This document shows positions 1-4,962 of a stretch of 10,227 nt of DNA, one piece after another. Under the pieces are notes generated by a model, which was not told the DNA's origin, made no database searches, and worked only from the letters and a program-made list of their open reading frames with translations. Each line of letters begins with the position of its first letter. Positions within the stretch are counted from its first letter, which is position 1. Origin of the DNA: Alphaproteobacteria bacterium (GTDB lineage: Bacteria > Pseudomonadota > Alphaproteobacteria > Rickettsiales > JAFLCR01); contig JAFLCR010000067.1 in the NCBI GenBank assembly GCA_017302755.1, positions 1 to 10,227 on the forward strand, read 5' to 3'. Made by a program: the position numbers and the translations under genes.

Positions 1-276
1 CTGGGCGGCATTCTCCAGCGTATCGTCTTCCTGGCAATAATACACCTCGCTGGTCATGTAGTCCCGCACCTCTGCGGAGGTGACGTCCACACCGTCGGCC
101 ACGGCGCGAATGACGATGTCGCGGTCTGTAATGATGCCTTCCGGCTTATCCCAGCTGCCCACCGGCAGCACGCCGCATTCGAGTGATTTCATTTTCCGTC
201 CCGCTTCCTGCAGCGTAGTCGATGCGGGAACGATGACGGGATCCTTGGTCATGAGTTCCTTGACTTTCGTAGGCAT
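1..276 (-). CDS. CBS-domain protein, C-terminal part missing (window edge)
   Basis: The frame opens with ATG at 276 and stays open to base 1, giving the first 92 residues; the end lies outside the window. The start is chosen because GGAG sits 8 bases upstream of it. A first CBS motif covers about residues 5-60, with VKELMTKDPVIV at the beginning and the hallmark GIITDRDIVIRAVADG at 47-62. A second begins at about residue 69 (EVRDYMTSEVYYCQEDDTL). CBS pairs bind adenine nucleotides or similar ligands and act as regulatory modules; stand-alone two-CBS proteins of about 140-150 aa are common in stress-related clusters. Whether another domain follows cannot be seen. The gene is transcribed away from the hsp20 block, across the 277-696 intergenic region. 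The family call is firm; the ligand and target are unknown. Confidence 0.9.
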   Translation of the reverse strand, partial: MPTKVKELMTKDPVIVPASTTLQEAGRKMKSLECGVLPVGSWDKPEGIITDRDIVIRAVADGVDVTSAEVRDYMTSEVYYCQEDDTLENAAQ

Positions 277-696
277 GCTTCATCTCCTTCGAGTTGCGCG
301 AAGGTGCATCCGGCCGTCTATGTGGAAAAAGCGAGGAGCCTTCGCAAGGCTTCAATCAAAGTCCGGGGTCCCAGAGAACGATAGTCATGATCGCGGTATC
401 TCTCCGCAATCCGCTTGTTCTCTGGTCCCGCGGCTACTCAAGGGTTTCCCCTCAAGAGAAATTTCACCCTACGCCTTCGGCCATAAGGGTAAAAGAAGCA
501 GCTCACCGCAAAACGATAAGAAGAGGATAAAGGCGCCCTGCGGCGCTTACCGCAAACCACATATATCCCCGGGTTTTGCCTATCGCTTCTTTACCTGGGA
601 TTGGATTTTCTAAGCTTTCTTCAGCAGCCGCGCCGGATGCTTTTTCTCGAAACTGTTTTTTGTAACGCGAAGCCGCGCAAGCGGCGGACGGAGATC
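277..696. other. Gene-free divergent intergenic region with inverted repeats
   Basis: These 420 bases separate the minus-strand CBS gene from the plus-strand block starting at 697, so both promoters should lie here. Frames that stay open through it give compositionally odd peptides without a ribosome binding site, and I do not call them genes. Visible structure: an 8-bp stem with a CGC loop at 335-353 (one G-T pair), the long-range inverted repeat 371-425 listed separately, an imperfect hairpin at 466-490 (ACCCT/AGGGT around GCC-TTC-GGC), and a 5-bp hairpin at 533-546. I looked for sigma-70, sigma-32 and GGAAC-type promoters and for a CIRCE element, and found nothing convincing. Confidence 0.6.
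371..425. repeat. Inverted repeat with nested hairpin, possible structured RNA or operator
   Basis: CCAGAGAAC at 371-379 is matched exactly by its reverse complement GTTCTCTGG at 417-425. Outside this, the flanks CGGGGTC and TCCCG can extend the pairing imperfectly. Inside, GCGG (393-396) and CCGC (404-407) can form a second small stem. The arms are 37 bases apart, more than usual for a simple operator and more in keeping with a folded RNA. No T-run follows on either strand, so it is not a standard terminator. The pairing is seen directly; any role is inferred. Confidence 0.5.
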
Positions 697-1029
697 ATGT
701 TGAACCTGACTATCGATGCTTTTCTCGAATTGCAGGGATCGGACGCGCCAGGCGTGGTCGGTTCCGAACGCTGGCAGGCTTCGCGGCTTCCCTTGTCTGC
801 TCACACGGCACCCATGGCGGAGGAGATCCTCCCCGATAGGAGTGCCAGGGTGACGGCTTATGTCAGCTTGCTGAAGGAAACCGGCGGTTTTCGCATCAAC
901 GCGGAGCTGGATGTTGCCCCGGAGGACAGGCGCTGGATTCCTCTTTCTGAAAACGGAAAGCAGTGGATAAGCCCGCCCGTCCATTCTCCGGGCGGCGACT
1001 TCCAGATCGCGCTCAAGGCCGTCATGTAA
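697..1029 (+). CDS. Hypothetical protein, 110 aa, upstream of hsp20
   Basis: I do not recognise this protein. The frame is open from 601, but the best start is ATG 697, which has GGAG at 690-693 (a rather tight 3-base spacing); the upstream stretch reads as an unlikely Arg/Phe-rich peptide. The 110-residue product begins MLNLTIDAFLEL and ends FQIALKAVM. It has no signal peptide or membrane segment and looks like a small soluble protein with mixed strand-forming segments. Codons mostly end in G or C, as in the neighbouring genes, which supports it as real coding sequence. The stop lies 23 bases before the hsp20 ATG, so the two are probably co-transcribed, suggesting a heat- or stress-related context. 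The frame on the opposite strand (610-1032) is taken as a shadow. Confidence 0.62.
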   Translation: MLNLTIDAFLELQGSDAPGVVGSERWQASRLPLSAHTAPMAEEILPDRSARVTAYVSLLKETGGFRINAELDVAPEDRRWIPLSENGKQWISPPVHSPGGDFQIALKAVM

Positions 1030-1052
1030 CAACCTCGCACAAGGAGCATGCC

Positions 1053-1679
1053 ATGCAGACCGGAATCACCAAGAACCAATCCCGACCCATGAGAAATGAG
1101 GATATGCAGGGGCAGACGATGCCATCATCGCAGCGCGGCATGTCGCTTATGCCGGGATTTTCCTATTTCATGCCGATTTCCAATTTCTTTTCCGACATGG
1201 ACCAGGTGTTCGACCAGACCGTCCGCCAGTTGAGCTGGCCGTTGTTCCCGGTTTCCACCGCCCTGCAGAACATAACCAGCATGTTCCGGCCCAACCTGGA
1301 TATCGCCTCCAACGACAACGAATACATGATCACGGTCGAGGTGCCGGGCATGGATCAGAAGGACATCCGCCTCGACGTTGCCGGCGGTGTGCTCACCATC
1401 AGCGGCGAGAAGAAGCAGGAAAGCATGGATGCGCGCCGGAGCATGCAGTGTTCGGAATGCAGCTACGGCGCGTTCGAGCGCACGCTGACGCTTCCCGATG
1501 ACGTGGACGAATCCGCCATTGAGGCGCGGTTTAAAAACGGCGTGCTGACGATCATCTGCCCTCGCATGGAAACCCAGAAAACTCAGCCCCGTCAGATTCT
1601 CATCAGCTCCGGCCGGAACCTGGAAGGCCCGCGCAGCACCAGCGAGCGCGACAACCAGGGACCCCGGAAAGCGGCGTAA
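1053..1679 (+). CDS. Small heat-shock protein, Hsp20/alpha-crystallin family
   Basis: This is an ATP-independent holdase chaperone that binds unfolding proteins in the cytoplasm. The ATG at 1053 is preceded by AAGGAG at 1041-1046 with 6-base spacing; longer in-frame versions run into the upstream gene and are rejected. The product is 208 aa, longer than the typical 140-170. A Met/Phe-rich N-terminal arm covers residues 1-78. The alpha-crystallin domain covers about 79-185: FRPNLDI at 78-84, ITVEVPGM at 93-100, GGVLTISGEKK at 111-121, GAFERTLTLP at 139-148 and the signature KNGVLTI at 161-167. The oligomer-locking I-x-I motif is ILI at 182-184. A charged tail of 24 residues follows. It shares a transcript with the small gene upstream and possibly with the DUF748 gene downstream, beyond a GC-rich hairpin. 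No heat-shock promoter was recognised. Confidence 0.97.
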   Translation: MQTGITKNQSRPMRNEDMQGQTMPSSQRGMSLMPGFSYFMPISNFFSDMDQVFDQTVRQLSWPLFPVSTALQNITSMFRPNLDIASNDNEYMITVEVPGMDQKDIRLDVAGGVLTISGEKKQESMDARRSMQCSECSYGAFERTLTLPDDVDESAIEARFKNGVLTIICPRMETQKTQPRQILISSGRNLEGPRSTSERDNQGPRKAA

Positions 1680-1696
1680 GGTGGTGGAACGCCGCT

Positions 1697-1725
1697 GGCG
1701 CCGCCGCATGTTTGGCGGCGGCGCC
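1697..1725 (+). terminator. GC-rich hairpin after hsp20, possible terminator or mRNA processing site
   Basis: A perfect 11-bp stem pairs GGCGCCGCCGC (1697-1707) with GCGGCGGCGCC (1715-1725) across a 7-base loop. It lies 17 bases after the hsp20 stop and 26 bases before the DUF748 start. No run of T follows (the next bases are TCACCGCTTTCTC), so it is not a textbook intrinsic terminator. It may cause partial termination or protect the hsp20 mRNA 3' end. The hairpin is certain; its function is inferred. Confidence 0.55.
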
Positions 1726-1751
1726 TCACCGCTTTCTCAGGAAGGAATTTC

Positions 1752-2855
1752 ATGGCCGCCACTGCAAGCGTCCATCGTGCCAAGAATGCTTCCGCCCGCA
1801 GATGGGGTGTTTTTCTCGCTTCCCTGCTGGTGGTGGCCGCGGCGCTGACCGGCGCGAGGCTGTACCTGAACGTCTGGGCACTGGATTATGTGAATCGCGT
1901 GCTGAACCGCATCGAGGGCTATCGCGGCTCCGTCGAGGCGCTGGACATCGACCTCTACCGCGGTGCCTACCGCATGCATAACCTTCGGCTCGTCAAGGAG
2001 CATGGAAATATCCCCGTGCCCTTCATCGCCATCGACATGGTGGATTTTTCCATTCAATGGGGCGCGCTGCTCCATGGCCGCATTGTTTCGGAAGCGGCGC
2101 TGGCCGGGCCTCGAGTCAACTTCGCCGTCAACCGCTCCGGCACGTCGGAACAGACCGGCCTTGGCGTGGACTGGACCAGGCCGATCCAGGATCTCATGCC
2201 CATCGACATCAACGTGGTGACCTTCACCGGCGGCACGCTCACCTATCAGGATTTCTCCACCGAACCCCGTGTGAATATCTATATGCATCGCATGAGCGGC
2301 GAAATCCGAAACCTTCGTAACGTGGTGGATGGAGCGCAGCCCTTGCCGTCGCAGCTCGTCGCGCGCGGGGATTCCATCGGCGGTGGTGCCATGGAGATCA
2401 AAGGGAGCATGAACATCCTGCGCCCCATTCCGGACATGGACCTTGAAGCCAGGCTCGAGCATGTAAGCCTGCCGGAGCTCAGCAATTACACCGAGGCTTA
2501 CGCCGCCATCGACATCGAGCGGGGCAGGTTGGACGTATACTCCGAAATCGTCGTGAAGAACGGTCAGGTGTCCGGGTACGTGAAACCCCTGGCGCGTGAG
2601 ATCGCGATCCTCGGCACCAAGCATGAAACCAATCCGCTCAAGCTTGCCTGGGAGGCAGTGGTGGCAACCCTCGTTGAAATCTTCAGCAACCAGCCGCGCG
2701 ATCAATTCGCGACCAGGATTCCTTTACGGGGGGATCTCAATAACATCGAAACTTCCACCTGGCCCGCGCTGGGCGGCATCATCCGCAACGCGTTTTTTGA
2801 GGCGTTCAGGCACGGCATCGACCGCGACGTGCAGTTCAATACGGGAGAAAATTAA
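1752..2855 (+). CDS. DUF748/AsmA-like membrane-anchored protein
   Basis: The product is 367 aa. ATG 1752 has AGGAAGGA upstream with 5-base spacing. Basic residues (HRAKNASARR) precede one hydrophobic segment at about 19-38, giving a signal anchor with the rest in the periplasm. The remainder has the pattern of DUF748/AsmA-like proteins: short amphipathic strands rich in DID, GxLxY and VNF motifs, for example VEALDIDLYRGAYRMHNLRL at 61-80, IVSEAALAGPRVNF at 111-124 and FTGGTLTYQDFS at 158-169. The end WPALGGIIRNAFFEAFRHGI (337-356) also fits the family as I recall it. AsmA-like proteins form long beta-grooves, and several are implicated in moving phospholipid between envelope membranes; this member is much shorter than the large ones, so such a role is only inferred. 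It follows hsp20 by 72 bases and meets the YgaP-like gene tail to tail. Confidence 0.82.
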   Translation: MAATASVHRAKNASARRWGVFLASLLVVAAALTGARLYLNVWALDYVNRVLNRIEGYRGSVEALDIDLYRGAYRMHNLRLVKEHGNIPVPFIAIDMVDFSIQWGALLHGRIVSEAALAGPRVNFAVNRSGTSEQTGLGVDWTRPIQDLMPIDINVVTFTGGTLTYQDFSTEPRVNIYMHRMSGEIRNLRNVVDGAQPLPSQLVARGDSIGGGAMEIKGSMNILRPIPDMDLEARLEHVSLPELSNYTEAYAAIDIERGRLDVYSEIVVKNGQVSGYVKPLAREIAILGTKHETNPLKLAWEAVVATLVEIFSNQPRDQFATRIPLRGDLNNIETSTWPALGGIIRNAFFEAFRHGIDRDVQFNTGEN

Positions 2856-3307
2856 TCCACCGCCTGCAGCACACGCCGCGACAGCTCTGCGCCGGATTCC
2901 CTGGTTTCGCCAAGATGATCAAAATCGCCGCGCAGAGCTTTCAACGCGTAATACTCCCGCTCAATTTCACTTTGGGTGCGCACGCCGAGCCTGCGGAATA
3001 AGGGCAGGGGAGGGCACCATCCCTGCACCGCGTGCTGCAGCAGGAAGCCGCCAACCAGTGCAGGCATGAACAGCCATTTGCGGCTGGCGAGCAGGCCGAG
3101 AATCACGCTGGCCACGGTGACGGTGGCGGCGTTCGCTTCTAATGTGCGTTCGATGTCCCATTCGCGTTCCAGTTCTTCCAGCCGGGCATCAATCTCGCTC
3201 CGGTTCACGGCATAATACGCGATGTTGCGCCTGGTTTGGCGGTCGATCTTCTCATTGGCGCCGCGCCTCGTATGCAGGGGCACGCGCTGCGTGGTGCTGG
3301 GTATCAT
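2852..3307 (-). CDS. YgaP-like (DUF2892) inner-membrane protein
   Basis: The product is 151 aa. ATG 3307 has a strong AAGGAGGG upstream, about 6 bases away. A charged, helical N-terminal part (residues 15-58, including EIDARLEELEREWDIERTLEANA) could form a coiled coil. Two membrane helices follow at about 60-76 and 78-95, separated by SRKW. After them comes GWCPPLPLFRRLGVRT (97-111), which fits the G-x-CP-x(n)-R-x-LG motif ending DUF2892/YgaP transmembrane domains. The C-terminal 40 residues are charged and probably cytoplasmic. The rhodanese domain of E. coli YgaP is absent, so a sulfur-transfer role cannot be claimed. It is the last gene of the seven-gene minus run. Its stop TAA and the TAA of the DUF748 gene overlap in the palindrome TTAA (2852-2855), leaving no room for a terminator between them. 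Confidence 0.82.
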   Translation of the reverse strand: MIPSTTQRVPLHTRRGANEKIDRQTRRNIAYYAVNRSEIDARLEELEREWDIERTLEANAATVTVASVILGLLASRKWLFMPALVGGFLLQHAVQGWCPPLPLFRRLGVRTQSEIEREYYALKALRGDFDHLGETRESGAELSRRVLQAVD

Positions 3308-3325
3308 GGTAGCCCTCCTTGTTGG

Positions 3326-3484
3326 TCAACGCCTGTGACCGGGTTTCTCCACGCGACGGCGGCCGGGAGTCACGCTCCCGGCCGCATCCGGATAATCCTC
3401 TGGCTTCACACCAGGAAGATTCATGGGAATCTTCCAGCGCGGATCCTTGGCGTTTTCATCCTTATCCCTCGGTTTCATACGCAT
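3326..3484 (-). CDS. Small hydrophilic protein, 52 aa, overlapping the preceding stop codon
   Basis: I do not recognise this one. ATG 3484 overlaps the TGA of the preceding gene in the sequence TGATG, a typical arrangement for coupled translation; a second in-frame ATG lies at 3478. There is no good Shine-Dalgarno site of its own, consistent with coupling. The 52 residues begin MRMKPRDKDENAKDPRW and continue IPMNLPGVKPEDYPDAAG, ending in a basic tail (PGRRRVEKPGHRR). It is highly charged, Pro-rich, has no membrane segment, and is probably cytoplasmic. The stop is 18 bases before the next gene's ATG, whose ribosome site starts just after it. Against it: an 11-bp inverted repeat lies within the frame (3359-3385), so this could instead be an untranslated spacer. 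Presence of the peptide is moderately likely. Confidence 0.5.
   Translation of the reverse strand: MRMKPRDKDENAKDPRWKIPMNLPGVKPEDYPDAAGSVTPGRRRVEKPGHRR
3359..3385 (-). repeat. Perfect 11-bp hairpin inside or downstream of small gene
   Basis: GCGGCCGGGAG (3359-3369) pairs perfectly with CTCCCGGCCGC (3375-3385) across the loop TCACG. On the minus strand it would be an RNA stem 99 bases after the stop of the 165-aa gene, and inside the 52-aa ORF if that is translated. No T-run follows on either strand. It may slow translation, stabilise the upstream message or act as a partial terminator; the sequence alone does not decide. Confidence 0.55.
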
Positions 3485-3981
3485 CACATATTGCGGTTGT
3501 TGTGGCGGCGGTTATAGGCGTCACGAATCGCCGGCTCAGCCGTGTTCCAGTCCAGGTTGGAATCGCCCCGCGCCTGTTCCCAGTTCTTGCGCAGCTGCTC
3601 CTGATCCAGATCGTTATAGGCGCGGCTGTTGCTGCGGTCATACAGATCCCACCCGTAACGATAGGCGGGGCTCATTTCCGAATAGCTGCGGCTGGTGTTG
3701 AAATAGGGACGGGAGCGGTAATTGTCGCGCCAGTAGGTGTTTTCCGCATCCCAGTTCACGCTGGCGGCCGAGGAGCCGTCCGTGCTCCGCGCGCCGGTAT
3801 TGGTGTTGGCCGTTGTGCCGGGCCCGGTCGTGTTACCCGTGGTGGTGCTGGTGCTGGCGCCGGGTTGAGTGCTGGCGCCGCTGGTCGCACTGGAACCACT
3901 GGTCGCGCCGGACTGGGCCAGAGCGGTAGAGGCGGCAAACATGGCCGCAATGGCCAGGGAAGTTTTCAGTAACGTTTTCAT
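3484..3981 (-). CDS. Secreted Ser/Thr-rich protein with aromatic C-terminal domain, 165 aa
   Basis: ATG 3981 has AAGGAG upstream at normal spacing. A classical Sec signal peptide covers residues 1-22 (MKTLLKTSLAIAAMFAASTALA, cut before QS). Residues 23-75 are a low-complexity Ser/Thr/Gly/Ala linker, reading SGATSGSSATSGAST and so on. Residues 76-160 form a compact region rich in Trp, Tyr and Asn: YWRDNYRSRPYF at 83-94, MSPAYRYGWDLYDR at 103-116, QLRKNWEQARGDS at 129-141, WNTAEPAIRDAYNRR at 145-159. Similar YWRxNYxSRPY...PAYRYG regions occur, as I recall, in small uncharacterised periplasmic proteins of other Pseudomonadota; no function is known to me. It probably sits in the periplasm or on the outer surface. 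It lies 13 bases after the 55-aa membrane protein gene, and its stop overlaps the start of the next small ORF. Confidence 0.85.
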   Translation of the reverse strand: MKTLLKTSLAIAAMFAASTALAQSGATSGSSATSGASTQPGASTSTTTGNTTGPGTTANTNTGARSTDGSSAASVNWDAENTYWRDNYRSRPYFNTSRSYSEMSPAYRYGWDLYDRSNSRAYNDLDQEQLRKNWEQARGDSNLDWNTAEPAIRDAYNRRHNNRNM

Positions 3982-3994
3982 AAAGTCTCCTTAT

Positions 3995-4162
3995 TTAGCG
4001 AATGGGTTCCACGGCGGTTCTATCCGCTTGCGGAGCCGCATAATTATTGGCCCGGTACATGGTGTAGCCTGCATAGGCCAGGGCCGCGATCAGCAGCACG
4101 AGCAGCGCCGTCCAGAGCACGGTCCGGTCGCCGGCATGGGTTTCCTTATTGGTCATGGGCAT
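3995..4162 (-). CDS. Small single-pass membrane protein, 55 aa
   Basis: This gene is short enough to be missed by length filters. ATG 4162 (or the in-frame ATG 4156) is preceded by AAAAGGAGG at about 7-base spacing, among the strongest ribosome sites in the window. The protein reads MPMTNKETHAGDRTV, then a clear membrane helix at about residues 16-36 (LWTALLVLLIAALAYAGYTMY), then a polar tail ending AVEPIR. The few charges before the helix do not set the topology firmly. It does not match a family I can name. It lies between the DUF4142 gene and the 165-aa secreted protein gene (13-base gap), so it is very probably co-transcribed with them and may act at the same membrane. Coding status is well supported by the ribosome site, packing and helix. 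Confidence 0.78.
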   Translation of the reverse strand: MPMTNKETHAGDRTVLWTALLVLLIAALAYAGYTMYRANNYAAPQADRTAVEPIR

Positions 4163-4181
4163 GACAATACCTCCTTTTGGC

Positions 4182-4200
4182 AGGCTTCACCGTGAAGCCT
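4182..4200 (-). repeat. Hairpin spanning the DUF4142 stop codon
   Basis: AGGCTTCAC (4182-4190) and GTGAAGCCT (4192-4200) form a near-perfect palindrome around one central base, so the RNA can form a stem of 7-8 bp with a short loop. It covers the last codons and TGA of the DUF4142 gene (4187-4189) and ends just before the ribosome site of the 55-aa gene. There is no T-run. It could tune downstream translation or RNA stability; this is inference. Confidence 0.5.
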
Positions 4201-4699
4201 TGATTTCCTGGACATGCTCCAGGTGCTCGCTGAGCGCGGGCAGTGTTTCGCCTGCAAAACGCTTCAGCGTTTCATCTTCTCCCGTATTGGAGTAGTCGCG
4301 GAAAAGCTTCACCGCCTCTTTGTGCGCGTCCGCCTGGATGGCGACGTAGCGGCGGTCGAAAGCATCTCCGGAAAGCGCGGCCAGCTCATCCAGCAACTGG
4401 CGGTGTTTGGCATCCAACTCTTTCGGTTGTTCCACGTCCGCCTTGGAAGCGGCGAGCGCCTTGCGGAATTTTTGTCCCGTTTCGGTGTGGTCGTCAATCA
4501 TCTGCCGCGCGAAATCCTTGACCTTGCCATCTTTCGCCTTGTCGAGCGCAAGCTGGCTCGATTCGATCTCGAAGCGGTTGGCAACCGTCGCCTTGCGGAT
4601 GAAATCCGTGTCGGAGACACCTCTGGCATGGGCCACGAACGCGGCGACGGCCAGCATGCCGACGGCGACGAACCCCACCCAATAATCACGTTTCATCAT
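4187..4699 (-). CDS. DUF4142 (ferritin-like) periplasmic protein
   Basis: The product is 170 aa. The ATG pair at 4699/4696 follows AAGGAG by 6 bases for the first. An N-terminal hydrophobic segment (residues 7-23) followed by AHA-RG at 24-27 looks like a Sec signal peptide or anchor. Residues 30-166 match the DUF4142 pattern: DTDFIRKATVANRFEIESSQLA at the front, then FARQMIDDHT at 63-72, FDRRYVAIQADAHKEAVKLF at 114-133, and LKRFAGETLPALSEHLEHV at 145-163. The family is all-helical, with a four-helix bundle resembling ferritin-like folds, and is often found in stress-associated clusters; its biochemical role is not established to my knowledge. I see His residues (H71, H99, H126, H159, H162) but cannot claim a metal site. 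The gene follows the 64-aa gene by 18 bases. Confidence 0.92.
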   Translation of the reverse strand: MMKRDYWVGFVAVGMLAVAAFVAHARGVSDTDFIRKATVANRFEIESSQLALDKAKDGKVKDFARQMIDDHTETGQKFRKALAASKADVEQPKELDAKHRQLLDELAALSGDAFDRRYVAIQADAHKEAVKLFRDYSNTGEDETLKRFAGETLPALSEHLEHVQEIKASR

Positions 4700-4717
4700 G
4701 TTATGCTCCTTGTTCGT

Positions 4718-4912
4718 TCAATACGTGCTTGGAGGGTCGCTGGCGGGAAAACTGTCCTTAAGCATATTATCAATCTGCTTTTCGCTAAGGTTTTCGCGCT
4801 GCTTTTTCTCCTCGTGCAGATATTCGTTCTTGCGTCTCTTTCGGAAAAAGGAATCGGGCAAGGTTCGCCTGCCCTTACCAAAATCGTTGAAAATACGGGT
4901 AATCGTAACCAT
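4718..4912 (-). CDS. Small FPASDPPS-tail protein, 64 aa
   Basis: ATG 4912 is preceded by GGGAGG at 5-base spacing. The product is very basic in the middle (RKRRKNEYLHEEKKQRE, 24-40) and ends in LSEKQIDNMLKDSFPASDPPSTY (residues 42-64). The ending matches a recurrent motif of short bacterial proteins, (E/D)xSFPASDPPS, seen near the C-terminus of many small hypothetical proteins in Pseudomonadota; its function is unknown to me. There is no signal peptide or membrane helix, so it is probably cytoplasmic. The gene starts 50 bases after the stop of the Arg/Ser/Asp-rich protein, beyond a hairpin, and ends 18 bases before DUF4142. Confidence 0.86.
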   Translation of the reverse strand: MVTITRIFNDFGKGRRTLPDSFFRKRRKNEYLHEEKKQRENLSEKQIDNMLKDSFPASDPPSTY

Positions 4913-4928
4913 GCTTACCTCCCGGCAT

Positions 4929-4955
4929 CGGGGGGAGAGCGAAGCTCACCCCCCG
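4929..4955 (-). terminator. Hairpin between repeat-protein gene and 64-aa gene, possible attenuator
   Basis: CGGGGGG (4929-4935) pairs with CCCCCCG (4949-4955); after one A-A mismatch, GAGC (4937-4940) pairs with GCTC (4944-4947) around a 3-base loop. It begins 8 bases after the stop of the 4963-5667 gene and ends 17 bases before the ATG of the next gene, against its ribosome site. The lack of a T-run argues against full termination, so attenuation, partial termination or RNA protection is more likely. Confidence 0.55.
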
Positions 4956-4962
4956 TGTCCCT

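Noticed and set aside
80..613. 177-aa plus-strand frame over the CBS gene start and the intergenic region
   Set aside because: It overlaps a clear CBS gene on the other strand, has no ribosome site, and gives a peptide of mixed, non-protein-like composition.
610..1032. 140-aa minus-strand frame opposite the gene upstream of hsp20
   Set aside because: It has no ribosome site and no recognisable motif, while the plus-strand frame is packed directly before hsp20 with neighbour-like codon use.
1686..1714. GGAAC followed 18 bases later by TGTT, resembling an EcfG-type general-stress promoter before the DUF748 gene
   Set aside because: The spacing exceeds the usual 16-17, the -10 half is not CGTT, and the stretch overlaps the hairpin. 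No other gene in the window has a matching site.
1737..2705. Long open frame (322 aa) on the minus strand opposite the DUF748 gene
   Set aside because: The plus-strand frame has a ribosome site, signal anchor and family pattern; the antisense product is His/Gly/Arg-rich without a recognisable domain and arises from high GC at third positions.
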